Origin: Prosthecobacter gellanilyticus | Lineage (GTDB): Bacteria > Verrucomicrobiota > Verrucomicrobiia > Verrucomicrobiales > Verrucomicrobiaceae | Length of the DNA stretch: 64,000 nt | Direction of reading: 5' to 3' | NCBI RefSeq assembly: GCF_007992435.1 | Contig: NZ_BKAG01000032.1 | Location: 1 to 64,000 of the forward strand | In this document: in pieces, positions 1-6,840 of the stretch | Numbering within the stretch: the first letter of the stretch is position 1 | Layout: every line of letters begins with the position of its first letter | Translations under genes and position numbers: made by a program | The notes under the pieces: generated by a model | Seen by the model: only the letters and a program-made list of their open reading frames with translations | What the model was told of the DNA's origin: nothing | The model's database searches: none

Positions 1-201
1 TCCGCGACTTCGGTGCGCGCTGTCCAAAGGGTCCGCTTGGGTCACTTGGGGGAAGGCGGAGTGGGGTGGAGGGTGCGGGGCTATGCGCGCACTTTTTTCA
101 CAGGAGATTTGGAGATGGGGGAGTTCGGAAGGCGGGAGCCGTTTACGATTGTTTACTGTGGTTGGCGGTCGTTTACGGTGGTTTGGGCCAGAAGGCGGCG
201 G

Positions 202-298
202 TCCGAGTGAATCCGACTGGATCCGACCTTTTGCGATGGGAGGCGGTGGATGGAGTTGGCGGGGTCGTTGCCTCATCACACGGAGTGTGATGGCTACT
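202..298. repeat. Direct repeat, copy A, with perfect hairpin
   Basis: This 97-bp unit matches 424-520 with only scattered substitutions and no indels (constant offset of 222 bp). It contains the word ATCCGACTGGATCCGACC and ends in a perfect hairpin at 274-292: arms CATCACAC and GTGTGATG around a GGA loop, followed by GCTACT. Weaker similarity to copy B continues to about 316. It looks like a dispersed intergenic repeat; whether it has a function is unknown. Confidence 0.75.
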
Positions 299-423
299 TT
301 GCTGGCGCGCATCGCTGCGGGGCGCTCGAAGAGAATCCAAGTGGATCCAACCAGATCCAGGTTGGTTTTGTGGCGCGAGGTCTCTGGGCGAACGGGGCTA
401 GGAAGGTGGCCACGTTCGGGCGA

Positions 424-520
424 TCCGAGTCAATCCGACTGGATCCGACCTGTTGCGGTGGGAGGCGGTGGATGAAGCTGGCAGGGTCGTGGGCTCATCA
501 CACGGAGTGTGATGGCTACT
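424..520. repeat. Direct repeat, copy B, with perfect hairpin
   Basis: This is the second copy of the unit at 202-298. The hairpin lies at 496-514 and is identical to copy A in both arms and loop, although flanking bases have diverged (for example GATGGAGTTGG against GATGAAGCTGG). Conservation of the hairpin above its flanks suggests selection on structure or a recent copy event. It lies 30 bp past the stop of the dynamin-like gene, but has no T-tract on either strand, so it is not a standard intrinsic terminator. Confidence 0.75.
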
Positions 521-549
521 GTACTGGCACGCTTCGCGACTTCGGTGGG

Positions 550-2295
550 CTATTTGGTGGACATGATCTCGCGCTCCAGGAGTTCGAACTCCTGAATGAG
601 GATGTTCAGGCGGCCGGTTTGGGAGAGCATCTGCTGCTCGTGCTCGGCGGCGACTTCCTGGGCGGGATTGAGGATTTCGAGGAAGCGTGCGAAGAGAGCT
701 TCGACATCGATGCGCACTTGCTCGGTGAGCATTTGGCGCAGGGCATGCGCGGACTCCTCCAGGCGGTCCACCAAGGTGCGACGTGCGCTGTTGAGCGCGG
801 CTTGAGTGATGAGGAAAGCGGCGCCGACGAGCAAGGATCCACCCGCGATGGCGATAGCGGCTCCGAGCGGGCCTTCGAAATACCACGCGGCAGCGATGGC
901 GATGATGGCAGGCAAGGCGAGCCAGGGAACCCAGCGTGCACGGCGACGTGCGGCGACGAGTCCTGGCGCGATGACTTCATCCAGCTTCAAGCCGAGTACG
1001 AAGCGGCGGATCGTGGAGTCGACATGGGCACTGAAGAGACGGCGCACTTCGGGATCGGCCTCCGTGGGGAGCTTGTCGTCCGGTGGGAAGAGACTGCCGC
1101 GGCCTTGGGCATGCAGGAAGCGATCGTATTGAAGATAGTCTTCCTCCAGAATGATGCCGACCTGACGCCAGCGATCTCCCGTGCGCTGTTGGAGGTCTTG
1201 GAAGAGGCGATGATCCAGGCTCTGGGCCTTGTTGCCGCCGTTGGCGGCATCGTCGTTGTCCTCAGGGTCAGCTTTCTCAAAGGCCTGCTTGGTGGCGAGG
1301 GCATCTTCGGCGAGTCCGGCGACACGCAGGCAGGACTCTTGATAGTCACGCTCTGTGGCATCGAGAGCCGGGAGTACTTTCTTCAAGGTGCGGTCCACCT
1401 GCAGCTCACGTTCCGTCTGCATCTCCTGAACCAGCGCGGCGGCACGCTGGGCACCGCGGGCATGCGAGCCGATACGCTCGTTGATGTTGTTCAGGAGCTG
1501 GCGCGCGATGCGGATGGAATGGACGAGCTTGTTCAGGCGCGCGGCGTTTTGCGCGACGAGACGTGAGATGTAGCCTTCCAGCTCATGGAAGCCACTCTGC
1601 TGCATGAGCGCCTCACGGTCGATGCCAGAGCTGCGTGCCAGGTAGGCCTTCTTCGCCGAGACGGGGAAGATGGGGAAGTCACGCCCGTAGCGCTGGCGCA
1701 CGAGCTGGCTCATGTAGTCGATGATCACGGTCATCTCCTCTGGTGAGCGGAGATCACACTGCTGGATGACAAAGACCACATTGCGCATCCAGTGCTTGTG
1801 CACTTTGTCCAGGAACTGCCAGGCGCTGGCACCCCAGGGGTTCATGGCGCTGAAGACAAAGATGACGAGGTCTGAGATGGGCACGAAGCGCTCCGTGATC
1901 TCCTGATGCTCGTTCTCGATGCTGTTCGTGCCGGGCGTGTCGACGATGTGGAAGTCACGCAGGAACTCGGCAGGCACCTGCACCTCATCCAGCGTGGGTG
2001 TGATGGGAGCGACGAGGTGCTGCGGGCCGTGTTTGAAAAACAGAATCTTGGCCGTGGTGGGCATCACGCCCGTGCTGGAGAAGTCCTGGCCGAACAGGGC
2101 ATTGAGAAAGGTGGACTTGCCCACATTCACCTCGCCCACCACCACAAAGACAAACGGCTCCTTGAGGCTCGCGGTGAGGTTCTCGACGATGGCCTGGGAT
2201 TCAGCATCCGCGCCGAGATCGCGCAAGACTCCGCCCAGCGCCTGCAGCTGGGCATCCAGCTTGGCGCGAAGGTGAAAGTAAGTGTCGCCGATCAT
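550..2295 (-). CDS. Dynamin-like membrane GTPase
   Basis: A bacterial dynamin-like protein of 581 aa, predicted to bind GTP and remodel or tether the inner membrane. The GTPase domain has G1 GEVNVGKS at 54-61, a PTT switch at 79-81 and G3 DTPG at 119-122. The G4 position reads QQCD at 178-181 instead of NKxD. A long helical region follows. Two adjacent membrane helices at about 455-472 and 476-500, with a basic RRRAR just before them, would anchor the protein like the paddle of cyanobacterial or Nostoc BDLP. A helical C-terminus follows. The protein stands alone, without the usual tandem second dynamin gene. It lies downstream of a deacetylase gene on the same strand, 132 bp away, so co-transcription is possible but not obvious. 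No Shine-Dalgarno is visible at the ATG. The family call is firm; the cellular role (envelope stress, vesiculation, phage defence) is open. Confidence 0.85.
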   Translation of the reverse strand: MIGDTYFHLRAKLDAQLQALGGVLRDLGADAESQAIVENLTASLKEPFVFVVVGEVNVGKSTFLNALFGQDFSSTGVMPTTAKILFFKHGPQHLVAPITPTLDEVQVPAEFLRDFHIVDTPGTNSIENEHQEITERFVPISDLVIFVFSAMNPWGASAWQFLDKVHKHWMRNVVFVIQQCDLRSPEEMTVIIDYMSQLVRQRYGRDFPIFPVSAKKAYLARSSGIDREALMQQSGFHELEGYISRLVAQNAARLNKLVHSIRIARQLLNNINERIGSHARGAQRAAALVQEMQTERELQVDRTLKKVLPALDATERDYQESCLRVAGLAEDALATKQAFEKADPEDNDDAANGGNKAQSLDHRLFQDLQQRTGDRWRQVGIILEEDYLQYDRFLHAQGRGSLFPPDDKLPTEADPEVRRLFSAHVDSTIRRFVLGLKLDEVIAPGLVAARRRARWVPWLALPAIIAIAAAWYFEGPLGAAIAIAGGSLLVGAAFLITQAALNSARRTLVDRLEESAHALRQMLTEQVRIDVEALFARFLEILNPAQEVAAEHEQQMLSQTGRLNILIQEFELLEREIMSTK

Positions 2296-2347
2296 CGGGA
2301 GGAATGACGAGGGATATAGCTAGAAGGATGCAAAGACGGTGACGAGA

Positions 2348-2372
2348 CTCGAAGGACGGGCGCCACTTCGAG
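2348..2372. other. Inverted repeat upstream of dynamin-like gene
   Basis: Arms CTCGAAG (2348-2354) and CTTCGAG (2366-2372) are perfect complements around an 11-nt loop. It lies between the deacetylase stop and the start of the dynamin-like gene, both on the minus strand. No T-tract follows on the minus strand, so it may be a regulatory site or a weak Rho-assisted terminator rather than an intrinsic one. Confidence 0.3.
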
Positions 2373-2427
2373 ATTCGACTTCTCTCATCATGGCCAGTCC
2401 GCTCAGAGGTGCTCCCACCACCGGGAA

Positions 2428-3288
2428 TTACTGCGGAAGAGGCTTGGGGTCTTTGTCACCCATGGGCACGGCCGGACGGATGACCACGCCGACGGGCATG
2501 CTGGCCTTCTCCATGTTCATGAGCTGGCTGACGGTGACGAACTGATAGCCTTTGGCGATGAGCTGGTCGAACATGGCAGGCACGGCCTGGATGGTCGGCG
2601 GATGAATGTCATGCGCGAGCATGATGGAGCCGGGGCGGGCGCCATTCACAAGGCGGCTGGTGACCACGGAGACACCGGGGCGGCGCCAGTCCTGTGGATC
2701 CACGGACCACATGATGGTGCTGTAGCCAAATTCCGAGAACATGAGCTGCTTGACGCGCGTGTTGATGGCGCCATAAGGCGGGCGGATGAGCTGCGGGCGG
2801 TAGTTTGCGGCGGCCATCAGGGCGGCCTCGCTCTGCTTCAGCTCGGAGCGGATCTGGTCGTCCGAGCGGCTGGTGAGGCTGCAGTGCGTGTAGGTATGGT
2901 TCCCGATTTCATGCCCTTCCGCGATGATGCGCTGGACGATCTTTGGGTAGGCCTTCACGTTCTGGCCGATGAGGAAGAAGGTGCACTTGATGTTTCGCTC
3001 TTTCAGGATGTCCAGCAGCTTGGGCGTGAGGCTGGGGTGCGGGCCGTCATCAAAGGTCATGGCCACCACGGGCTGGGTGATGTTCACCTGCGAGTAGCTG
3101 ATGCGCGCACCGGCGGGAGGCGTGGTGGGCATGGTGGAAGGTTTGTTCAGCCGCCTGGCCAGCGGATTGTCCTGCAGCACCGCCGTGTCGGGCACGGGGC
3201 TGGAGGGCTTTTTATCGGAGGTGGAACAGCTCGCGCTGCCCATGAGGATGCCAAGCCAGATGCTGAGATACATGCGTTGTGAAGTCAC
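2428..3288 (-). CDS. Polysaccharide deacetylase (NodB domain) lipoprotein
   Basis: A carbohydrate esterase family 4 protein of 286 aa that should remove N-acetyl (or O-acetyl) groups from a cell-wall or extracellular glycan. An N-terminal hydrophobic segment ends at Cys21 in GSASC, a loose lipobox, suggesting lipid anchoring. The NodB domain has the metal/catalytic motifs TFDDGP (78-83), HTYTH (131-135) and RPPYG (169-173), plus SVDPQDW and LAHDIH near the end, so all five CE4 motifs are present and the enzyme is probably active. The linker at 25-60 is Pro/Thr rich. The gene is divergent from thymidine phosphorylase. Peptidoglycan or a surface polysaccharide are the plausible substrates; the sequence does not decide between them. 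Confidence 0.88.
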   Translation of the reverse strand: MTSQRMYLSIWLGILMGSASCSTSDKKPSSPVPDTAVLQDNPLARRLNKPSTMPTTPPAGARISYSQVNITQPVVAMTFDDGPHPSLTPKLLDILKERNIKCTFFLIGQNVKAYPKIVQRIIAEGHEIGNHTYTHCSLTSRSDDQIRSELKQSEAALMAAANYRPQLIRPPYGAINTRVKQLMFSEFGYSTIMWSVDPQDWRRPGVSVVTSRLVNGARPGSIMLAHDIHPPTIQAVPAMFDQLIAKGYQFVTVSQLMNMEKASMPVGVVIRPAVPMGDKDPKPLPQ

Positions 3289-3403
3289 GGCCGCGAGAGT
3301 AGAGGAAGCTGGCGGTTAGGAAAGGGTGAAGTTGGTGGAAAAAACACGGGGTCCAGGAGGTGAAAGGTCAAGAGGGTCAAGGGTTTGACCGGAGGAGAAA
3401 GAA

Positions 3404-3436
3404 GACGCGGAGACACGGAGAAGGGAGACGCGGAGA
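3404..3436. repeat. GAGACGCGGAGA-type short repeat
   Basis: This contains GACGCGGAGA (3404-3413), an overlapping GACACGGAGA variant and GAGACGCGGAGA (3425-3436). It lies just upstream of thymidine phosphorylase. The same 12-mer recurs twice inside the exosortase gene at 36515-36542. It looks like a dispersed, mostly intergenic repeat of this genome. Confidence 0.6.
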
Positions 3437-3497
3437 GGGGTGCTTTTCGCGGCGTGACCTCTTGACGGGTTTGCTTGGACAGCGCAGCGATCTGCCC

Positions 3498-4730
3498 ATG
3501 CACATCCCGAGCTTGATCGAGCGCAAACGCGAGGGCGGTGAGTTGTCGAGAGAGGAGATCCAGCGGGTGATCCGGGATTTTACTTCTGGGGAGATGCCGG
3601 ACTACCAGATGAGCGCGCTGGCCATGGCCATCTTTTTCCGAGGCATGAGCACGGAGGAAACGGCAGCTTTGACAGAAGCGATGCTGCACAGCGGCTCCAC
3701 GCTGAAGTGGCCGGACTCAGCGCCCATGCGCGTGGACAAGCACAGCACGGGTGGCATTGGCGACAAGACGAGCCTCATCATCGCGCCACTGCTGGCCTGT
3801 GATGGTGTGTGGGTGCCCATGATCTCGGGTCGTGGCCTCGGCATCACGGGCGGGACCCTGGACAAGCTGGACTCCATCCCCGGTTTCCGCACGCAGATGA
3901 GCGAGGTGGAGATCCGCCGCGTGATCGAGAAGCACGGCTGCGTCATGGTAGGGCAAACCGGAGACATCTGCCCGGCGGACAAAAAGCTCTATGCGCTACG
4001 AGACGTGAGCGGCACGGTGCCGAGCATCCCGCTCATCACCGCCAGCATCTTGTGCAAAAAACTCGCGGAGGGCCTGGACCGCCTGATCCTGGATGTGAAG
4101 TATGGCAGCGGGGCCTTCATGCAGACGGAGGCGGCCGCGCATGAGCTGGCGCAGAGCATGGTGCAGACGGGCCGGGCGCTCGGCGTGCGTGCGAGTGTGC
4201 ATCTGAATCGCATGGATGAACCCACAGGTGAGTCCGCGGGCAATGCGCTGGAGGTGGCCGAGGCCGTGCGCTGCCTGAAGGGTGAAGGTCCGCCGGATCT
4301 GGAAAAGATCGTGCTGGATCTCTGCGCGGCGGTTTCCATCTCATCCCGCCAGCAATTGCATGACGTGCTGCATTCCGGAAAGGCCTGGGTAAAGTTCCAG
4401 CAGATGGTCGCCGCCCAGGGTGGTGATGTGGCCGCTCTGGAGCGCATGACGGAGATCCATCATGCGCCGGTGATTCAGGAGGTGAAGGCCGAGCATGCTG
4501 GCGTGATCCGGCGGATGGATGCGCGTGCCATCGGCCAGGCGGTGCTGGAACTGGGCGCAGGTCGTGCGAGATCGGGCGACAGCATCGACTACGCCGTGGG
4601 TTGTGACCAGATCGCGAAGACGGGCAGCGAGGTGGCCTTTGGGGATGTCTTGATCCGCGTTCATGCCCGCAGTCCAGCGGCGGCGGAGGCTGCGGAAGCC
4701 ATGATTCGGAGCGGGATCCAGATTGAGTAA
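3498..4730 (+). CDS. deoA: Thymidine/pyrimidine-nucleoside phosphorylase
   Basis: This catalyses phosphorolysis of thymidine (and possibly uridine) to base plus (deoxy)ribose-1-phosphate, in cytosolic nucleoside salvage. From the ATG at 3498 the protein is 410 aa, close to the roughly 430 aa of the family. The phosphate-binding stretch KHSTGGIGDK lies at 81-90 and the family signature SGRGLGITGGTLDKLDS at 110-126; VKYGSGAF follows near 190. The frame is open further upstream to 3360, but that part is repeat-like DNA (GACACGGAGA units), and the family's conserved N-terminus starts at MHIPSLI, so 3498 is chosen. No ribosome-binding site is visible. Whether it prefers thymidine or is a Pdp-type broad enzyme cannot be told from motifs. 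Confidence 0.92.
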   Translation: MHIPSLIERKREGGELSREEIQRVIRDFTSGEMPDYQMSALAMAIFFRGMSTEETAALTEAMLHSGSTLKWPDSAPMRVDKHSTGGIGDKTSLIIAPLLACDGVWVPMISGRGLGITGGTLDKLDSIPGFRTQMSEVEIRRVIEKHGCVMVGQTGDICPADKKLYALRDVSGTVPSIPLITASILCKKLAEGLDRLILDVKYGSGAFMQTEAAAHELAQSMVQTGRALGVRASVHLNRMDEPTGESAGNALEVAEAVRCLKGEGPPDLEKIVLDLCAAVSISSRQQLHDVLHSGKAWVKFQQMVAAQGGDVAALERMTEIHHAPVIQEVKAEHAGVIRRMDARAIGQAVLELGAGRARSGDSIDYAVGCDQIAKTGSEVAFGDVLIRVHARSPAAAEAAEAMIRSGIQIE

Positions 4731-4838
4731 GGGGCTCAAACGGCCGCCCCATTCATGCTCGCCATGCATGATTTGCGTCGTTTGGAGCTGACTCGCGGGT
4801 TGTGCGGCACGCCAGGTGCGTCATGTTGTTCTCAAATC

Positions 4839-5888
4839 ATGCCACTCACTGAAGACATCCTTTCCCGCCTCGGCACGGAGGTGCCGCTGTCCAAGATCGA
4901 CCATGCTCTGCAGGAGATCTGGGCCAGCGACGAGGCGAAGACACGCGCCTCGCTGATCAACTTCGCCATCTACTCGGAAGACCCTGAGATGCTGCCGCGG
5001 AACAATGACCGTCTGGCGCGGATCACGGCGGATCATTCCTGCCGCGCGATGCTGATCACCTGCCTGCCCGAGGTGAAGCCCCAGCGCGCCCGCGCCTGGA
5101 TCAATGCGCTCTGCCGTCCGTATCAGGGCAAGCAGGTCGTGTGCAGTGAGCAGATCAGCTTTGTGCTGGAAGGTGGCGATGCCGCGCAGGTGCAGAATGT
5201 GGTTTTCGGCCATCTGGACTCCGACCTGCCGCTGTTCATCTGGTGGCAGGGGGCGCTCACGCAGCACTTCGAAGAGCGTCTGTACTCCCGCATTCACACG
5301 CTGATCGTGGATAGCAGCTCCTGGGCGAATCCGAAGGCGGAGCTGGCCTATCTCCTCACGGCGCGGGACTCGGCCAGTTTTGATGTGCGTGACCTGAGCT
5401 GGACACGCAGCCACTTCCTGCGCACGGCGCTGGCCAGTTCCTTCCAGGATGCCAAGGCGCGCGAGAAACTGCCGGAGGTCGAACGAGTGGAGATCACGCA
5501 TGCGCCGAAGCAGCGCTGCGCGGCCCTGCTGCTCGCAGGCTGGATCTCCCAGCGTCTGGGTGCCGAGCTGGATGCCACACAAACCGGCGGTGACTTTGTT
5601 TTCACCAAGGCGGATGGATCGAAACTGAAGATGGAGCTCAAGGAAGCGGATTCAGGCTGCGCGCTGTCCTCGCTGACGATCCAGGGTTCCTGCCTCGACC
5701 TCTCCATCACGCGGGACGGCACCTCCACCTTTGTGCATACCAGCACTTCCTGTGAAGGGCACAGTCATGATGAGATCCTGCCGGCGGACGTCGTGAGTGA
5801 TTCCGAGCTGATCGGTGAGCAGCTCAGCCGTGCGGGTGGAAACACCCATTTCCGCGCCGCGCTGCCTCTCCTGGCGCGCATGATCTAA
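4839..5888 (+). CDS. opcA: Glucose-6-phosphate dehydrogenase assembly protein OpcA
   Basis: OpcA activates or assembles glucose-6-phosphate dehydrogenase (Zwf) in the oxidative pentose phosphate pathway. From ATG 4839 the product is 349 aa, beginning MPLTEDIL. Recognition rests on overall similarity, notably the central DLPLFIWWQG segment and the following HTLIVDSS, typical of the family, plus an N-terminal domain and a C-terminal alpha/beta domain. No zwf gene lies next to it, which is unusual because the two are often adjacent. An upstream frame of 28 codons was rejected because it reads through non-conserved sequence. It converges with the ECF sigma factor gene, leaving 18 bp. Confidence 0.8.
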   Translation: MPLTEDILSRLGTEVPLSKIDHALQEIWASDEAKTRASLINFAIYSEDPEMLPRNNDRLARITADHSCRAMLITCLPEVKPQRARAWINALCRPYQGKQVVCSEQISFVLEGGDAAQVQNVVFGHLDSDLPLFIWWQGALTQHFEERLYSRIHTLIVDSSSWANPKAELAYLLTARDSASFDVRDLSWTRSHFLRTALASSFQDAKAREKLPEVERVEITHAPKQRCAALLLAGWISQRLGAELDATQTGGDFVFTKADGSKLKMELKEADSGCALSSLTIQGSCLDLSITRDGTSTFVHTSTSCEGHSHDEILPADVVSDSELIGEQLSRAGGNTHFRAALPLLARMI

Positions 5889-5906
5889 GGCTCACTGCCC
5901 TGTGGG

Positions 5907-6629
5907 TCAGCGCAGGAGACGCCAGAGATGCTCCACATCCTCGTCAGGGATGAGGGGGTCCAGATCTTCATGCGCGATCTCGGAGAAAATGGAGCGCGCC
6001 TTGGCGGTGAGGTTCACCATGCGCACGCGCAGGGCATTCACGGAGAGGCCGAGTTGCTGGGCCACCTCGGATTGCGGCGGGGTGTTTTTGGGCCAGCCAT
6101 GCAAGATGTAGGGGCGCAGTGCCTGGTAGATCTCCGGGCGTTTTTGCACCTTGTCATCCGAGTCGAGCCTCAAGAGCGTCTTTTCCCAGAGTGGCAGGGC
6201 CAGGGCCTGATCACAGGCGAGCGAGGCCTCCTGACCGACCCTGTAGTGCCGGGTGAACTCCATCTCCACACTGTCAAACTCCCACTGCACATGCTCCACC
6301 CCGCCGCCGCGCTTCTGGGCGGTGCGGTGCTCGCGGCGGTTGGTGAGACGGTTGTTGAAGGAACGGATCATCCAGGCGCGCAGCCGGCCCTTCTCTTTTT
6401 GCAGAGTCTTCAGCGCGTCCTGGCCCAGCACATGGGCAAAGAAGTCCTGCACTGCATCCTCGGCATCATGCGGACCGAGGCCTGAGGCACGTGCATAATG
6501 GTAGAGCGCGCGCCGGTAACTGGCGCAGAGTCTGTCCAGCGCGATGTCGGCACCGCGCGAGTCGGCAGTGCGGATCAAATGGACCAAGGTCCACTGGGTC
6601 GTAGGAAACAAGCTGGGTGGAGGTTCCAC
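5907..6629 (-). CDS. ECF-type RNA polymerase sigma factor
   Basis: A sigma-70 family, extracytoplasmic-function-type factor of 240 aa that would direct RNA polymerase to its own promoter set. The N-terminus with FPTTQWTLV (8-16) is typical of planctomycete/verrucomicrobial ECFs that lie near Ser/Thr kinases. Region 2 spans about 36-100, with DAEDAVQDFFAHVL at 55-68; region 4 with its helix-turn-helix is at about 183-212 (EVAQQLGLSVNALRVRM). A GTG start at 6629 is used, and an in-frame TAA 15 nt upstream limits the N-terminus. No anti-sigma gene is adjacent. It is divergent from the large membrane Ser/Thr kinase (212 bp apart), so phosphorylation-based control is a reasonable hypothesis. The protein family call is good; the exact ECF group is not assigned. 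Confidence 0.88.
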   Translation of the reverse strand: MEPPPSLFPTTQWTLVHLIRTADSRGADIALDRLCASYRRALYHYARASGLGPHDAEDAVQDFFAHVLGQDALKTLQKEKGRLRAWMIRSFNNRLTNRREHRTAQKRGGGVEHVQWEFDSVEMEFTRHYRVGQEASLACDQALALPLWEKTLLRLDSDDKVQKRPEIYQALRPYILHGWPKNTPPQSEVAQQLGLSVNALRVRMVNLTAKARSIFSEIAHEDLDPLIPDEDVEHLWRLLR

Positions 6630-6840
6630 GGAAAGGGGTCTTTATGCGCTCACAATTACAATCGGTTTATCCCAGAAAGGCGCGCTTGTTACCATCAAAG
6701 ATCAGAAGTGGAAGATTTTTAAGCTTACTGATTTTGAGACTCGGGAGAATCTTGGCGTTTTTCCCCAAATCTATTTTGCGAATCGTGGCAAATTGAGTGC
6801 CCAGAAGCTCAAAAATCGCTTACTTTACGATTCTTGATTG
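6630..6840. promoter_or_regulatory. Divergent intergenic region of sigma factor and kinase
   Basis: This 211-bp region is clearly more AT-rich than its surroundings, especially 6651-6840, and must carry the promoters of both divergent genes. A short inverted repeat TTGAG...CTCAA lies at about 6794-6813, close to the kinase start. I do not see a convincing sigma-70 box pair. An autoregulated ECF promoter is plausible but not assigned. Confidence 0.4.

Larger units (their letters stand above)
1..549. other. Non-coding region with direct repeats
   Basis: No gene is supported here. Open frames exist on both strands but have no recognisable domain and differ in composition from the neighbouring genes. 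The stretch holds two near-identical repeat units (described separately). A short GTTTAC-rich segment lies at about 142-176, and a partial echo of the repeat, with GTGGATCCAACC-like words, at about 334-360. The word CGACTTCGGTG occurs near position 4 and again near 537, so the repeat family probably continues beyond the left edge. The minus-strand dynamin-like gene ends at 550, so the region is its 3' flank. Confidence 0.6.

Noticed and set aside
250-1566. A long plus-strand open frame opposite the dynamin-like gene
   Set aside because: It is antisense to a gene with clear GTPase motifs; its product is low in recognisable domains and matches the usual shadow frames of GC-rich coding DNA.
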